Shown here piece after piece: positions 25,875 to 34,129 of a stretch of DNA of 64,000 nucleotides. Made by a program: the position numbers and the translations under genes. Origin of the DNA: Thalassobacillus devorans (lineage in GTDB: Bacteria; Bacillota; Bacilli; Bacillales; Halobacillaceae); assembly GCF_900176565.1 (NCBI RefSeq), contig NZ_FXEH01000003.1, positions 62,001 to 126,000 on the forward strand, in the 5' to 3' direction. Under the pieces are notes generated by a model. It worked only from the letters and a program-made list of their open reading frames with translations. It ran no database searches and had not been told where the DNA came from. Each line of letters opens with the position of its first letter. The stretch's first letter is position 1.

Positions 25875-26147
25875 TGTATCCACTCCTTTATGTACTTGTC
25901 TTTTTCCCGAATTATAATAGATAAATCCTTTGTTTTTTTCTCTGTCGTAATCTGTCATCAATCTGGTAATAAATACCTATAAGTTTGGGATTGCGTTATA
26001 TTCCTCTGCCGTGGTAAATTTGCATTAAATAAAGATAAAGCACTTGGAATTGATTGAACCCTCAATCTTCTGAAAATTAAGAAAGTGCTTCAGTCTTTAT
26101 GAGCCTGGTTAGGTAATTGCCCATTGACTTGAAACGAAGTCCAAAAA
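25875..26147. other. intergenic stretch without clear content
   Basis: I see no gene here. AAGCACTT near 26039 and AAGTGCTT near 26087 are inverted but enclose a long loop, so a functional hairpin is doubtful. Confidence 0.5.
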
Positions 26148-26188
26148 GGGAATCTCCTAATACATTTTTAAAAGGAGGGTGAGCTGCT

Positions 26189-26329
26189 GTGACGATCCTG
26201 TTTACCAAAGGCCGGGAACTGTTTGAAGAAGATGCAAAGAACCAGGCGTTCAAGGAAAAACCAGAAAAAAACAGTCCAGCGAAAACTCGTAGTGGTAAGT
26301 TTTTGTCTTTTGCGAAAAAGCGTAAGTAA
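26189..26329 (+). CDS. 46-residue basic peptide, paralogue 1
   Basis: A GTG start 8 bases after AAAGGAGGG opens a 46-codon frame beginning MTILFTKGRELFEEDAKNQA and ending FAKKRK. A second gene 460 bases downstream encodes a close paralogue with an almost identical first 23 residues, which strongly supports both as real. The peptides are hydrophilic, with an amphipathic N-terminal half and a Lys-rich tail, no Cys and no signal sequence. A shared GGGAATC-N-CCTA-N-TACA box lies 36 bases upstream in both copies. Family and function not recognised. Confidence 0.72.
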   Translation: MTILFTKGRELFEEDAKNQAFKEKPEKNSPAKTRSGKFLSFAKKRK

Positions 26330-26648
26330 GCCGTAAATTGAAGGCTTGGTCTTTGGAAAAGTGAATAAAGGCAGGATCAACGAAACATGGGATAAGACGC
26401 AGCAGGTCATCAATTACAGTCAGAAAAAGTCTGATGATGGTGGCAAGACTGATAGAGAATACGCATGAACGTAGATCAATCCTATGTTTGCGGTTGACAT
26501 TGCATTATAAAGACCTTTGCAGGAAACCTTTCTGTAAAGGTCTTTTTCGTATTTTAAATCCGACTAAAAAATGGAATATAATTTTAAGTTTTAACATGTG
26601 CACACGGGGAATCGCCTAGTACACTCAATAGTAAAGGAGGGTTGAAAA
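26330..26648 (+). other. conserved 3' region of paralogue 1 and promoter of paralogue 2
   Basis: After the stop, about 180 bases precede the terminator AAAGACCTTT/AAAGGTCTTT plus T-run (26509-26547). Blocks such as CAGGATCAAC, CATGGG and GTCATCA recur at matching places after paralogue 2, so the duplicated unit includes the 3' region. Before paralogue 2, GTTTTA (26588-26593) and GGGAAT (26607-26612) are 13 bp apart, near the SigB consensus GTTTAA-N12-14-GGGTAT. Confidence 0.55.
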
Positions 26649-26786
26649 GTGACGATCCTGTTTACCAAAGGCCGTGAGCTGCTAGAGCAAGATATGAAAA
26701 ATCAAGCTTTCAAAGAGCAGCCAGAACAAAAACAACAAGCTCAGAAAAAGAACGGAAAAGTAACGATGTTTTCTAAAAAGAAGTAA
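26649..26786 (+). CDS. 45-residue basic peptide, paralogue 2
   Basis: GTG start after AAAGGAGGGTTG, 45 residues beginning MTILFTKGRELLEQDMKNQA and ending VTMFSKKK, with a Gln/Lys-rich middle. It pairs with paralogue 1 (about 60 percent identity by eye over the alignable part, nearly complete at the N-terminus). A SigB-like promoter lies 37-61 bases upstream, suggesting expression in general stress. Function unknown; a stress-induced or spore-associated small protein is possible but unsupported. Confidence 0.72.
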   Translation: MTILFTKGRELLEQDMKNQAFKEQPEQKQQAQKKNGKVTMFSKKK

Positions 26787-27143
26787 GTCTTTGGCGCTGA
26801 AAATTTAATAAAACAGGATCAACTATTTCATGGGGATGACTTAGAGGCAGTCATCAGCCAAGCATCATAGCTTGCTGTGATGCAATCAAATCGGAATTGA
26901 GGATGATAAACATTTCACTACGTTATGGAGTATATGCCCATTTAATTCCTATGTTTTTAGTTGTATCAAACAGTTGAGCAGAATCCTTCTCACTCTAAGT
27001 GGAAAGAGGGATTCTTTTTTTAATGTCCAAAAATTATGTTGGATAGTGCTTCTACATATGGTAAGCAATAAAGTCAGTGTAATTCAGGCCAAACTACAGA
27101 AACTAACCAGACACATATCCATTTAGGAAGGGGAGGTCAGGTA
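26787..27143 (+). other. 3' region of paralogue 2 with terminator
   Basis: About 195 bases of untranslated sequence end at a hairpin, AGAATCC (26980-26986) with GGATTCT (27009-27015) and an inner TTCTCACT/AGTGGAA stem, then T8. No gene seen. The remaining bases to 27143 are the leader of the next gene. Confidence 0.6.
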
Positions 27144-28073
27144 GTGCGATGCCATTTCTATAAAAACCGTGCTGCTTGTTTGCTTATTCTGTTGTTTTGC
27201 CTGGGTTTTTCGACACCTGAGCCATTAACAATAGGGGCCGCTGCATACCATGATGGTTTTCTTGAGGCTGAAGCAGAGGAGCAGCATCTGGAAGTGCACT
27301 TTATTGATGTAGAGCAAGGAGATAGCATCTATATTAAATTTCCTAACGGCAAAACGATGCTCGTGGATGCAGGTGATCGAAACGCCGGAAAGAAGGTCGT
27401 TCAGTATCTTAAAAAGCAAGGGGTCACCGTCATCGACCAGGTTGTTTCCACACATCCTGATATCGATCATATCGGTGGTTTTTTAGAAGTGTTTACGAAA
27501 ATGCACGTAACAAGTCTGTTAGACAGCGGGAAAACGCATACGACGAATACGTATGCGGAGTATTTGAAGCTGATTGCTGTACAGCAGATTCCTTTTAAAG
27601 TAGCGGAAAAGGGGCAAAAACTCCAACTGGATCCGGATGTCGAGGTAAAAGTTCTTCATGTAGATCGGGAAGCCGAGGAAAACAACCCGGCATCTATCGT
27701 ATTAAAGGTAAGTTATGGAGAGATCGATATTCTTTTGACGAGCGACACAGATGAAAAAAATGAGAAAAAACTGATTAAACGCTATGATCTTCGTTCTGAA
27801 ATATTAAAGGTCGCACACCATGGTTCAGCTACAAGCAACTCGCAGGCGTTTGTGGATGCGGTCAATCCGGAAGCTGCCGTTTTCTCGTACGACCAAGCCA
27901 ATGATTACGGACACCCGGTAAATAAGGTTGTTGCCAGGCTATATCACTTAGGGACTGCCTTGTATTCTACAGCTGAGTCAGGAGATATCGTCGTTTCCAT
28001 CGATACAGAGGGTTATGAAATAAAAGCAGATCCCTATGACCCTGGTTTTGCCCCAGGACCTAAACAGGAATAA
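27144..28073 (+). CDS. secreted ComEC-type metallo-beta-lactamase fold hydrolase
   Basis: 309 residues from GTG with GGGGAGG 7 bases upstream. A signal peptide (about residues 1-33, hydrophobic core ACLLILLFCLGFS) precedes a metallo-beta-lactamase fold: FIDVEQGDSIYIKFPNGKTMLVDAGD, the metal motif STHPDIDHIGG, and KVAHHGSATSNS. This matches the soluble C-terminal domain of ComEC/Rec2 found as a free-standing protein. Such proteins may cut nucleic acid outside the cell, but the substrate is unknown. Monocistronic, with its own terminator. Confidence 0.86.
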   Translation: MRCHFYKNRAACLLILLFCLGFSTPEPLTIGAAAYHDGFLEAEAEEQHLEVHFIDVEQGDSIYIKFPNGKTMLVDAGDRNAGKKVVQYLKKQGVTVIDQVVSTHPDIDHIGGFLEVFTKMHVTSLLDSGKTHTTNTYAEYLKLIAVQQIPFKVAEKGQKLQLDPDVEVKVLHVDREAEENNPASIVLKVSYGEIDILLTSDTDEKNEKKLIKRYDLRSEILKVAHHGSATSNSQAFVDAVNPEAAVFSYDQANDYGHPVNKVVARLYHLGTALYSTAESGDIVVSIDTEGYEIKADPYDPGFAPGPKQE

Positions 28074-28100
28074 AGCCCGGATGAGCATCCGGGCTTTTGA
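28073..28100. terminator. terminator after the ComEC-type hydrolase
   Basis: AAAGCCCGGATG pairs with CATCCGGGCTTTT over a very short loop; it sits between convergent genes. Confidence 0.9.
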
Positions 28101-28274
28101 TTATTCTAGAATTCGATTCATTTCATCCACATCCATATGCTCGTCAGGTTCGGGGCTTTTACTAAGTGTCATGACGCCGCTTCCCCCACAGACACTGCAA
28201 GTATACTTCCATTCCTCATCATCCATCAATAATCCTTCTCCATCACATGCTTTACATATTCTGCTTCGATCCAT
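28101..28274 (-). CDS. small DnaJ-type zinc-finger protein
   Basis: 57 residues, with AAGGAGG 8 bases before the ATG at 28274. Two CxxCxGxG-like motifs (CKACDGEGLL at 7-16 and CSVCGGSGVM at 26-35) resemble half of a DnaJ zinc-binding domain or the anti-TRAP/YuiA family of tiny zinc proteins. The C-terminus is acidic (EPDEHMDVDEMNRILE). It lies 37 bases upstream of the dehydrogenase region on the opposite side of a terminator. A chaperone-like or RNA-binding-protein antagonist role is conceivable, with no direct evidence. Confidence 0.75.
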   Translation of the reverse strand: MDRSRICKACDGEGLLMDDEEWKYTCSVCGGSGVMTLSKSPEPDEHMDVDEMNRILE

Positions 28275-28308
28275 TGAAATGACCTCCTTGTCAGCTATTT
28301 GAGTGCCC

Positions 28309-29442
28309 TTAAGGCCGGAGAACTACTTTGATACAATCATCTTTTTTACCATTGAAAATTTTATATCCATGGGAAGCATCATCCAGTGGAAGGCGATGGG
28401 TGATGATATCCGTCGGGTCGATTTCACCTGCCACGATCTGGTCGTATAGTCTTCCCATAAAAGACCTTGCATGAGCCTGACCCGTTTTAAGGGTAATATT
28501 ACGTGAGAAAAAAGCACCCAGCGGAAACATATTATAAAGTCCGCCGTAGACCCCTGTTATTTGGACAGTTCCGCATTTCTTTACTGCTTTCGTGGCGATT
28601 TGAATAGGTCCGAGTGTGCCACCCTGCAGCTTTAACTTTTGTGCAGTAAATTCCAGAGGCGACTTTTTCCCATCCATACCGACACAATCGATCACCACAT
28701 CGGCTCCGCCTTTCGTAACTTCCTTCAAAACCTCTCCCATGTCTTTATGGGCGGTAAAATCAAAGGTTTCTGTTTTATTGACAAGTTTGGAATGGTTTAA
28801 CCGGTAAGGCAGGTAATCTACCGCTATTACCCGTGCCGCTCCTTTTTGCCAGGCGAATTTCTGAGCCATCAGTCCGACTGGCCCACAGCCTAGTACAATA
28901 ACAGTATCTCCCTGCTTTACTCCGGCATTTTCTACACTCCAGTAGGCGGTAGGGAGAACATCTGATAAAAATAACAGAGAATCATCATCCAGTTCACAAT
29001 CGTCTGGCACGAGAAAAGGAGTGTAATTCCCGAACGGTACCCGTAAATATTCTGCCTGTCCGCCTGGGTAGTTGCCGAACTTCTCGGAATACCCCAAGTA
29101 CCCACCTGAATCGTAATGAGGATTGGCGTTATCACATTGGCTTTCCTGGTGGTTGTTGCAATAAGGGCATGAACCACATGCAACTGTAAACGGAATGATG
29201 ACACGGTCCCCTTTTTTCACTTTCGTCACTTCTTTGCCAACCTCTTCTACAATTCCCATCGGCTCGTGCCCGATGATATACCCGATTGGCAGCGGGAAGT
29301 TCCCCTGGTATAGATGTAAATCTGACCCGCATATGGCCGTAGAGGTAATTTTAATTATCACATCCTGGGGATCCTGAATCGTAGGAAAGTCTACTTTTTT
29401 CACATTAACGGAATGTTTGCCTTGATAGGTGACTGCTTTCAT
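28309..29442 (-). CDS. zinc-dependent alcohol dehydrogenase (formaldehyde dehydrogenase-like MDR)
   Basis: 377 residues of the medium-chain dehydrogenase family. The catalytic zinc site begins with CGSDLHLYQG and GHEPMGIVEEVG; the structural zinc loop is CGSCPYCNNHQESQCDN; the nucleotide-binding motif is VIVLGCGPVGLMAQ. The long C-terminal half resembles glutathione-independent formaldehyde dehydrogenases and threonine dehydrogenase-like enzymes. It oxidises an alcohol or aldehyde with NAD(P). It is divergent from the amino acid permease gene, with 128 bases between. Substrate not determinable from sequence. Confidence 0.88.
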   Translation of the reverse strand: MKAVTYQGKHSVNVKKVDFPTIQDPQDVIIKITSTAICGSDLHLYQGNFPLPIGYIIGHEPMGIVEEVGKEVTKVKKGDRVIIPFTVACGSCPYCNNHQESQCDNANPHYDSGGYLGYSEKFGNYPGGQAEYLRVPFGNYTPFLVPDDCELDDDSLLFLSDVLPTAYWSVENAGVKQGDTVIVLGCGPVGLMAQKFAWQKGAARVIAVDYLPYRLNHSKLVNKTETFDFTAHKDMGEVLKEVTKGGADVVIDCVGMDGKKSPLEFTAQKLKLQGGTLGPIQIATKAVKKCGTVQITGVYGGLYNMFPLGAFFSRNITLKTGQAHARSFMGRLYDQIVAGEIDPTDIITHRLPLDDASHGYKIFNGKKDDCIKVVLRP

Positions 29443-29570
29443 AATTCCTCCTTGAATTGCTTTTCTACATGTTAAGATAGCCTATTTTACTGTTTGTTAT
29501 GTATGGGAGACAGTTGGAATGTTTTTGACCAGAGGGGTTAAAACTAAGGCGGATGAAAGGAGCTCTTGAC

Positions 29571-30932
29571 ATGGATAAAAATCAAGGGGATTCACATAAA
29601 AAGATACCATGGTGGCAGCTGACTCTGATTGGAGTAGGGTGCACGATTGGGACGGGATTTTTTCTTGGTTCCGCTTTAGCAATCAAGCAAGGAGGTCCTG
29701 CAGCTATTTTTACTTTTCTACTGGCTGCTGCAGGGACATATATTGTATATGATGCCCTGGCAAGGATGACGGCAGAGCATCCAGAAAAGGGTTCTTTTCG
29801 TACCTATGCCAAGAAAGCTTATGGCAGGTGGGCGGGCTTCAGTACTGGCTGGGTATACTGGACCTCTGAACTACTGATTATGGGGAGTCAGCTGACGGCG
29901 CTGGCTATCTTTTCTAAGTATTGGTTTCCAGGTATGCCGTTATGGCTATTATCAGCTATCTTCGGCGTTCTTGGCATTGGGGTTATCATTACCGGGGTTT
30001 CCGGGTTTGAACGGTTTGAGAATATTTTTGCAGTCGTCAAGACAGCGGCAATTGTCATGTTCATTATCATAGCGGTGTTAGCGGTGACTGGGACACTGGA
30101 TGGAGGAAGGCCAGAGCGTACTTTTGAATGGAGTGGAGAAGGTTTGTTTCCAGCGGGTGTGACGGGTTTATGGGCAGCGTTGATTTATGCCTTTTATGCT
30201 TTCGGCGGAATCGAAGTCATGGGTATTATGGCAAACGAATTGAAAGAGCCCAAGGAAGCTCCGAAATCGGGAAAGGTGATGCTTGTACTGCTTGCCGTTA
30301 TTTATGTGGCGTCTTTGGGGTTAGCGGTTTTCCTCGTTTCCTGGGACAAATTCAATCCCGATGAGAGCCCGTTCATTACCGCTTTAGCTAAGTATGATTT
30401 GGCTTTTGTTCCGCATGTGTTCAATGGTGCCTTAATTATAGGGGGATTTTCAACGATGGTTGCATCGTTATACGCCATTACCACTATTCTTTCCACACTT
30501 GCCGAGGATAAAGATGCCCCTGCTTTTTTTGCCAAAACCGGAAAACGAGGCGTTCCATACCATGCCTTGGTCTTAACTATTACTGGCCTCATCGCTTCCA
30601 TTGTGGTCGCTTTGCTGCTGCCTGAAAAAGTATATGAATATTTGACAACAGCTGCCGGTTTGATGCTGCTTTATACTTGGATATTCATTTTGTTTTCTTA
30701 TAATAAATTAATGGACTTGCCTGGTCCCGCAAAAATTAAGCGATGGATGGGGTTTCTATTGATTGCGGCAGCCGTCAGTGGGACATTAATAGATGGATCA
30801 AGCAGGATCGGTTTTTTCATCAGTCTGTTATTTTTAGTCGTAATCGCGCTCGTTGATGAGAAAAAAATGGAAGGAAGAGCCTTCCTGATCTATTTTGGTT
30901 CCCATACTACTTTAGTCACTTATTCGCAATAG
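29571..30932 (+). CDS. APC-family amino acid permease
   Basis: 453 residues with about 12 membrane helices. The start motif WWQLTLIGVGCTIGTGFFLGSALAI contains the substrate-binding GCTIGTGF element of APC amino acid permeases, and the helix 6 region is FYAFGGIEVMGIMANELKEPK. The ATG at 29571 has AAAGGAG 8 bases upstream, better than the ATG six codons earlier. It is a proton-coupled importer; substrate unassigned. The C-terminus after the last helix is short. Confidence 0.88.
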   Translation: MDKNQGDSHKKIPWWQLTLIGVGCTIGTGFFLGSALAIKQGGPAAIFTFLLAAAGTYIVYDALARMTAEHPEKGSFRTYAKKAYGRWAGFSTGWVYWTSELLIMGSQLTALAIFSKYWFPGMPLWLLSAIFGVLGIGVIITGVSGFERFENIFAVVKTAAIVMFIIIAVLAVTGTLDGGRPERTFEWSGEGLFPAGVTGLWAALIYAFYAFGGIEVMGIMANELKEPKEAPKSGKVMLVLLAVIYVASLGLAVFLVSWDKFNPDESPFITALAKYDLAFVPHVFNGALIIGGFSTMVASLYAITTILSTLAEDKDAPAFFAKTGKRGVPYHALVLTITGLIASIVVALLLPEKVYEYLTTAAGLMLLYTWIFILFSYNKLMDLPGPAKIKRWMGFLLIAAAVSGTLIDGSSRIGFFISLLFLVVIALVDEKKMEGRAFLIYFGSHTTLVTYSQ

Positions 30933-30964
30933 CCTTTGAAGATAAAGAAGGCGAGGTGTTTCGC

Positions 30965-31597
30965 TTAAATGTGAAATAACATTTTAACGGCCTTCATAGC
31001 AAAATAAAAAGCAAATCCAACCAAGCTTAACCCGGAGAGGACGGAAATGCGTTTTAGTGTGCGGGGGGTGAGTGCTCGTCTGAATCCACTCGAAATGATT
31101 GCCATGGTAACATCCCATAGCATCAATCCTAATAAAATGGCACCACCATATAAAACCAAGTGAATCTGGTCGTATCGGTTAATGGTGTTTGCTAATATGG
31201 ATCCGTAAATTCCAAGCCAGAATAGAATCGATAATGGATTTGTAATAGCGATCAAAAAACCGGTGGAGAATGTTTTAGCTAAGGAATCTTTCTGGCGGCT
31301 ATTATCCATTTCAATCGTTTGGGAGCTGGCGATGCTTTCAAATCCTGTATACAGGAGGACAAAGGCACCGAATGACCATAAGAATGTTTTCATGAAGGGA
31401 ATTTCTAAAAAATGGACCACACCAAAAAAGACAGCGGTGATAAAGCAAATTTCAGCAACAATTGCTCCCAGCCCGATGAGCCAGGAATGCACAAAACCAT
31501 TTTTGATTCCTTGATTAATTTGAGCAGCATTGAGCGGGCCAAGCGGTGCTGCTAGTGATAAACCAAGAAAAATATAACTGAAAAAAACACCCAACAT
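30965..31597 (-). CDS. LysE-family amino acid exporter
   Basis: 210 residues and about six helices. The N-terminal LAAPLGPLNAAQINQGIKNGF and GFLIAITNPLSILFWLGIYG are LysE/RhtB hallmarks. These proteins export amino acids or similar small molecules. The start at 31597 has AGAGGAG 5 bases upstream; the longer frame begins 12 codons earlier with no ribosome site. It is convergent with the permease gene, and no regulator is adjacent. Confidence 0.87.
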   Translation of the reverse strand: MLGVFFSYIFLGLSLAAPLGPLNAAQINQGIKNGFVHSWLIGLGAIVAEICFITAVFFGVVHFLEIPFMKTFLWSFGAFVLLYTGFESIASSQTIEMDNSRQKDSLAKTFSTGFLIAITNPLSILFWLGIYGSILANTINRYDQIHLVLYGGAILLGLMLWDVTMAIISSGFRRALTPRTLKRISVLSGLSLVGFAFYFAMKAVKMLFHI

Positions 31598-31668
31598 TTT
31601 CACTCCTCTTCCGTAGGTCATAGCTTGTACCATGTGTATGCATGTGCATCGAGGAGTAGGACAAAAAT

Positions 31669-31699
31669 AAAAAGCACATCGTCCTTGTACGATGTGCTG
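31669..31699 (-). terminator. terminator downstream of the 82-residue gene
   Basis: Read on the minus strand, AGCACATCGT and ACGATGTGCT pair and are followed by TTTTTATTTTTG. Confidence 0.85.
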
Positions 31700-31705
31700 A
31701 TAGAG

Positions 31706-31954
31706 TTATCGGTTATTCGCCTGATTGGTTTCTTCGATTAAACGCAATAAATCAGAAGCCCGCTGCATTTCATGATTGCCAATCCCTCTGAATGCGGAAG
31801 GGTTCTGCGTTGCTTCATGCAGCATTTCCTCTGCCTGTTTCACCTGCTGCTGTGCTTCTGTAAAGCCGCTTTGATCTTCCTGAGCTCTTTCTACTGCTCG
31901 CTTTGCCTGGTTAAGCTGATTCATGACAGAATGAAAATCTCGTTGATCGTTCAT
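31706..31954 (-). CDS. uncharacterised 82-residue helical protein
   Basis: Hydrophilic and almost wholly helical, rich in Gln and Glu (LNQAKRAVERAQEDQSGFTEAQQQVKQAEEMLHEA), likely a short coiled coil. AAAGGAGGATAAG precedes the ATG and a terminator follows the stop, so it is a complete small unit. Similar short helical proteins are common in Bacillaceae, but I cannot name the family. The adjacent gene upstream on the same strand is a YjcZ-type peptide. Confidence 0.75.
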   Translation of the reverse strand: MNDQRDFHSVMNQLNQAKRAVERAQEDQSGFTEAQQQVKQAEEMLHEATQNPSAFRGIGNHEMQRASDLLRLIEETNQANNR

Positions 31955-32026
31955 GTCTTATCCTCCTTTTTGATATTAATTTGTCTGATCGTTATTGTTT
32001 TATCCCCGGTATATGTATCCTATAAA

Positions 32027-32063
32027 AGCCAAAAGCCCACACGGATTTACCGCATGGACTTTC
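32027..32063 (-). terminator. terminator of the YjcZ-type peptide gene
   Basis: On the minus strand AAGTCCATGCGG pairs with CCGTGTGGGCTT, using three G-T pairs, then TTTTGG. It lies just past the stop at 32084. Confidence 0.65.
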
Positions 32064-32083
32064 CTTTCAACAGGGGGAGGGGA

Positions 32084-32191
32084 TTAATAACCCCAGCCTC
32101 TGCCTCCTCCTACGTAGGATGCTCCAATAATGATCAATAGAATGAATAGTACGACTAATAACGCGAAACCGCCGCCGTAGCCTTTACTCAT
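32084..32191 (-). CDS. YjcZ-family sporulation membrane peptide
   Basis: 35 residues: MSKGYGGGF, then a hydrophobic helix ([17 protein letters not shown]), then GGGRGWGY. Gly/Tyr-rich ends around a single conserved [17 protein letters not shown] helix are the signature of the YjcZ family of small sporulation proteins in Bacillus. GAAAGGAGGTG lies 5 bases upstream of the ATG at 32191. Presumably it inserts in a spore or mother-cell membrane; its molecular job is unknown. Confidence 0.88.
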   Translation of the reverse strand: MSKGYGGGFALLVVLFILLIIIGASYVGGGRGWGY

Positions 32192-32289
32192 AAAAGCACC
32201 TCCTTTCTATTTGTATATGTTGAAATACGATGAATGTACTGGGTATATGCCTGTTTTTGGTGATTTTTTGTCAAAAGTAACTAGTTTGG

Positions 32290-32301
32290 TCAAACGTTTG
32301 A
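32290..32301. promoter_or_regulatory. 12-bp perfect palindrome TCAAACGTTTGA
   Basis: It lies 139 bases before the RsbR-like start in a gap without genes, and could be a TetR- or LacI-type operator. A 10-base core of the same sequence recurs near 43082, so chance is possible. Confidence 0.3.
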
Positions 32302-32439
32302 ATAACTGCAGGGATCAATCGAAAGTTAAGAAATTTGTGGAATCTAGCCAATAGGGAATCATTTGAGTGAAAAAAAAGGTATGATAGAGGCAGTATAAAA
32401 GAAGCAGACACCATCTAGAAAAACGAAGGGGGATGCAGT

Positions 32440-33456
32440 TTGGAAAAAAAGCCTAATATCAACGTCGGCGGTCTGGGTTTTTCCTGGGAGCTGGAAGAAG
32501 GACGCTTTCTATTTGAAAACGAGGATGCCGTTCTTTTTTGGATTTCCTCCGCGATGAAGTCTTTTTTTGATACGATTGAAGAAGTATCAGGGGAAGAAGC
32601 TGCAAATTTAGTTATGGAGAGTACAGGCTTCCGTCAGGGCTCTGTAGTAGGTGACTACTTTAACAGGAAAGAGGTAGGAATTGACCAAGTGGCAGAAATA
32701 TTGCCGAATACATATGCATCAGCTGGCTGGGGGAAGGCCCTTATAGAAAATGTTGATAAAGAAAACCTAACATTGGAAGTCAGACTGACCAATGATTGGG
32801 AGCATAAAATCAATAAAGCACAAGGGAAAGAAAAGCGAGGTTCTTTTCTTCCCGCTCATTATGCGGGGATATTCAGTGGACTTTTTGGAAGGACCATGTG
32901 GTATGAAGTACAGTATTCTCAATTAGAAGGGCACGATTGTACACTTATCGAGTACTTCCCGGCAGAAGTGGACATCGAGCATAATATCCATGATTTAGCC
33001 CGCCGGAAAGAAGCGGAGCAAATTGTGTACCTGGAAGGACTGGTCGAAGATAAGACACGGGATTTGAAAGAGCTGGTCAAAACCTTATCTTCTCCTATCA
33101 TTCCAGTATTGGAAGGTATCGTAGTTGTTCCTTTGCTGGGCCGTTATGACGAGGAGCGGGCGGACGAGCTGATTACAAAGACACTCACAAACCTGCCGGA
33201 GCATAAAGCATCCTATTTGGTCCTGGACTTGACCGGACTGGATAACGACCTTACCAAATACACGGCAAGTTTGATTGAGAAGATGGGTACCGCAGCGAGT
33301 TTAATTGGTACGAAAGTAATTATTGTCGGCATCTCTGCAGAATTAGGGAGGATCATCTCTCAAACAGAAATTGATTTATCCAAATTCGAATGTTTTCAGA
33401 ACTTACAGCACGGCATCCATTATGCTCTTGCCCAGAATGGACGGCGAATCGTTTAA
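32440..33456 (+). CDS. RsbR-like protein: V4R-type sensor plus STAS domain
   Basis: 338 residues from a TTG start 4 bases after GGGGGATG. The N-terminal 190 residues look like a V4R/small-ligand sensor (FENEDAVLFWISSAMKSFFDTIEEVSGEEAANLVMEST..., later HDCTLIEYFPAE). A linker helix (ARRKEAEQIVYLEGLVEDKT) leads to a STAS domain (about 215-335; SSPIIPVLEGIVVVPLLGRYDEERADEL, VLDLTGLDNDLTKYTASLIEKM). In RsbR the STAS phosphosite Thr sits beside TG; here DLTGL and TKYT offer candidates. It would act as a stressosome sensor towards RsbT/SigB. No rsbST genes are adjacent. Confidence 0.82.
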   Translation: MEKKPNINVGGLGFSWELEEGRFLFENEDAVLFWISSAMKSFFDTIEEVSGEEAANLVMESTGFRQGSVVGDYFNRKEVGIDQVAEILPNTYASAGWGKALIENVDKENLTLEVRLTNDWEHKINKAQGKEKRGSFLPAHYAGIFSGLFGRTMWYEVQYSQLEGHDCTLIEYFPAEVDIEHNIHDLARRKEAEQIVYLEGLVEDKTRDLKELVKTLSSPIIPVLEGIVVVPLLGRYDEERADELITKTLTNLPEHKASYLVLDLTGLDNDLTKYTASLIEKMGTAASLIGTKVIIVGISAELGRIISQTEIDLSKFECFQNLQHGIHYALAQNGRRIV

Positions 33457-33467
33457 GTGAGCTAAAA

Positions 33468-33539
33468 TCACCTTTTGTTTGATTTCCGCTTTGGCCGGGT
33501 AAGCAAAGAACAAGCACGAAATCAATCAAAATGAGGTGA
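33468..33539 (+). promoter_or_regulatory. long hairpin that buries the ribosome site of the 33-residue peptide
   Basis: TCACC (33468-33472) pairs with GGTGA (33535-33539), which is the ribosome site. After a 3-base bulge, TTTTGTTTGATTTC (33473-33486) pairs with GAAATCAATCAAAA (33518-33531) with one mismatch. No T-run follows, so control of translation is more likely than termination. Confidence 0.68.
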
Positions 33540-33544
33540 AAATA

Positions 33545-33646
33545 ATGGGTAGACTTATCAGAAGATTTATCAAATATGCACCAATCATCTATCCAATGAT
33601 TCGAAAGTTCATGAACAAACGTAGAAGCAAAAGAACGACGATGTAA
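33545..33646 (+). CDS. 33-residue cationic peptide
   Basis: MGRLIRRFIKYAPIIYPMI followed by RKFMNKRRSKRTTM: a short amphipathic or membrane segment framed by ten or more Arg/Lys. GAGGTGA is 5 bases before the ATG and a terminator follows the stop, so it is a self-contained gene. Its ribosome site is held in the hairpin at 33468-33539. The peptide could bind membrane or nucleic acid. A toxin, a membrane-stress peptide or a spore peptide are all possible; I do not recognise it. Confidence 0.65.
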   Translation: MGRLIRRFIKYAPIIYPMIRKFMNKRRSKRTTM

Positions 33647-33650
33647 TAAA

Positions 33651-33681
33651 ACAATCGCTCCTCGGATGAGGGGCGATTTTT
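33651..33681 (+). terminator. terminator after the cationic peptide
   Basis: AATCGCTCCTC pairs with GAGGGGCGATT and is followed by a T-run. Confidence 0.9.
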
Positions 33682-33709
33682 ATATTTGACTCTTTTAAAT
33701 GCTGGTGAT

Positions 33710-34129
33710 TTATTGTTTCAGCTTTTCAAGGTTAGTTTTATGAAACTTAGAACCTTCCACTTCGTTGACCACACTGAAAGGGTTACCGTCAGGGTCTAAG
33801 AATTCAAAAGCCGTCATCCCGCCAAAGTCTTCAATTTTGCTGACAACGACCCCTTTTTGATATAGCATTTGGTGAGCCTGGTGGATATCATCTGCAAGAA
33901 AGTTATAGTAGCTGTTCTTTTTTCCTTTTACTACTTCGAATTCCGTGGGCTGGGGGGTTTCCACTTCAACGAGTCCCATCTGGGCATCTCCTTTTTCAAA
34001 AATGAATCCGGCCCCGCGACCTCCAAAATCCCAGCTATCCACGAATATGGCTCCTAAGTTTTCTTGATACCATCTCATTGATTCCTTAAGGTTCGATACA
34101 GGAATGAAGATACTACTGATTTTAAACAA
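33710..34129 (-). CDS. VOC-fold (glyoxalase/bleomycin-resistance type) protein
   Basis: 139 residues with two beta-alpha-beta-beta-beta units of the vicinal-oxygen-chelate fold: ISSIFIPVSNLKESMRWYQENLGAIF and FLADDIHQAHQMLYQKGVVVSKIEDFGGMTAFEFLDPDGNPFSVV. The second unit keeps the typical FxDPDGN turn. Members are metal-dependent lyases, dioxygenases or drug-binding proteins; substrate unknown. Single gene, AAAGGAGATG before the start. Confidence 0.85.
   Translation of the reverse strand: MFKISSIFIPVSNLKESMRWYQENLGAIFVDSWDFGGRGAGFIFEKGDAQMGLVEVETPQPTEFEVVKGKKNSYYNFLADDIHQAHQMLYQKGVVVSKIEDFGGMTAFEFLDPDGNPFSVVNEVEGSKFHKTNLEKLKQ

Noticed and set aside
26039-26094. Hairpin AAGCACTT/AAGTGCTT
   Set aside because: Loop of about 40 bases and no T-run make it unconvincing as a terminator.
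26361-26468. 35-codon GTG frame after peptide paralogue 1
   Set aside because: The matching part after paralogue 2 is out of frame and has stops, and no clear ribosome site precedes it. More likely an untranslated 3' region.
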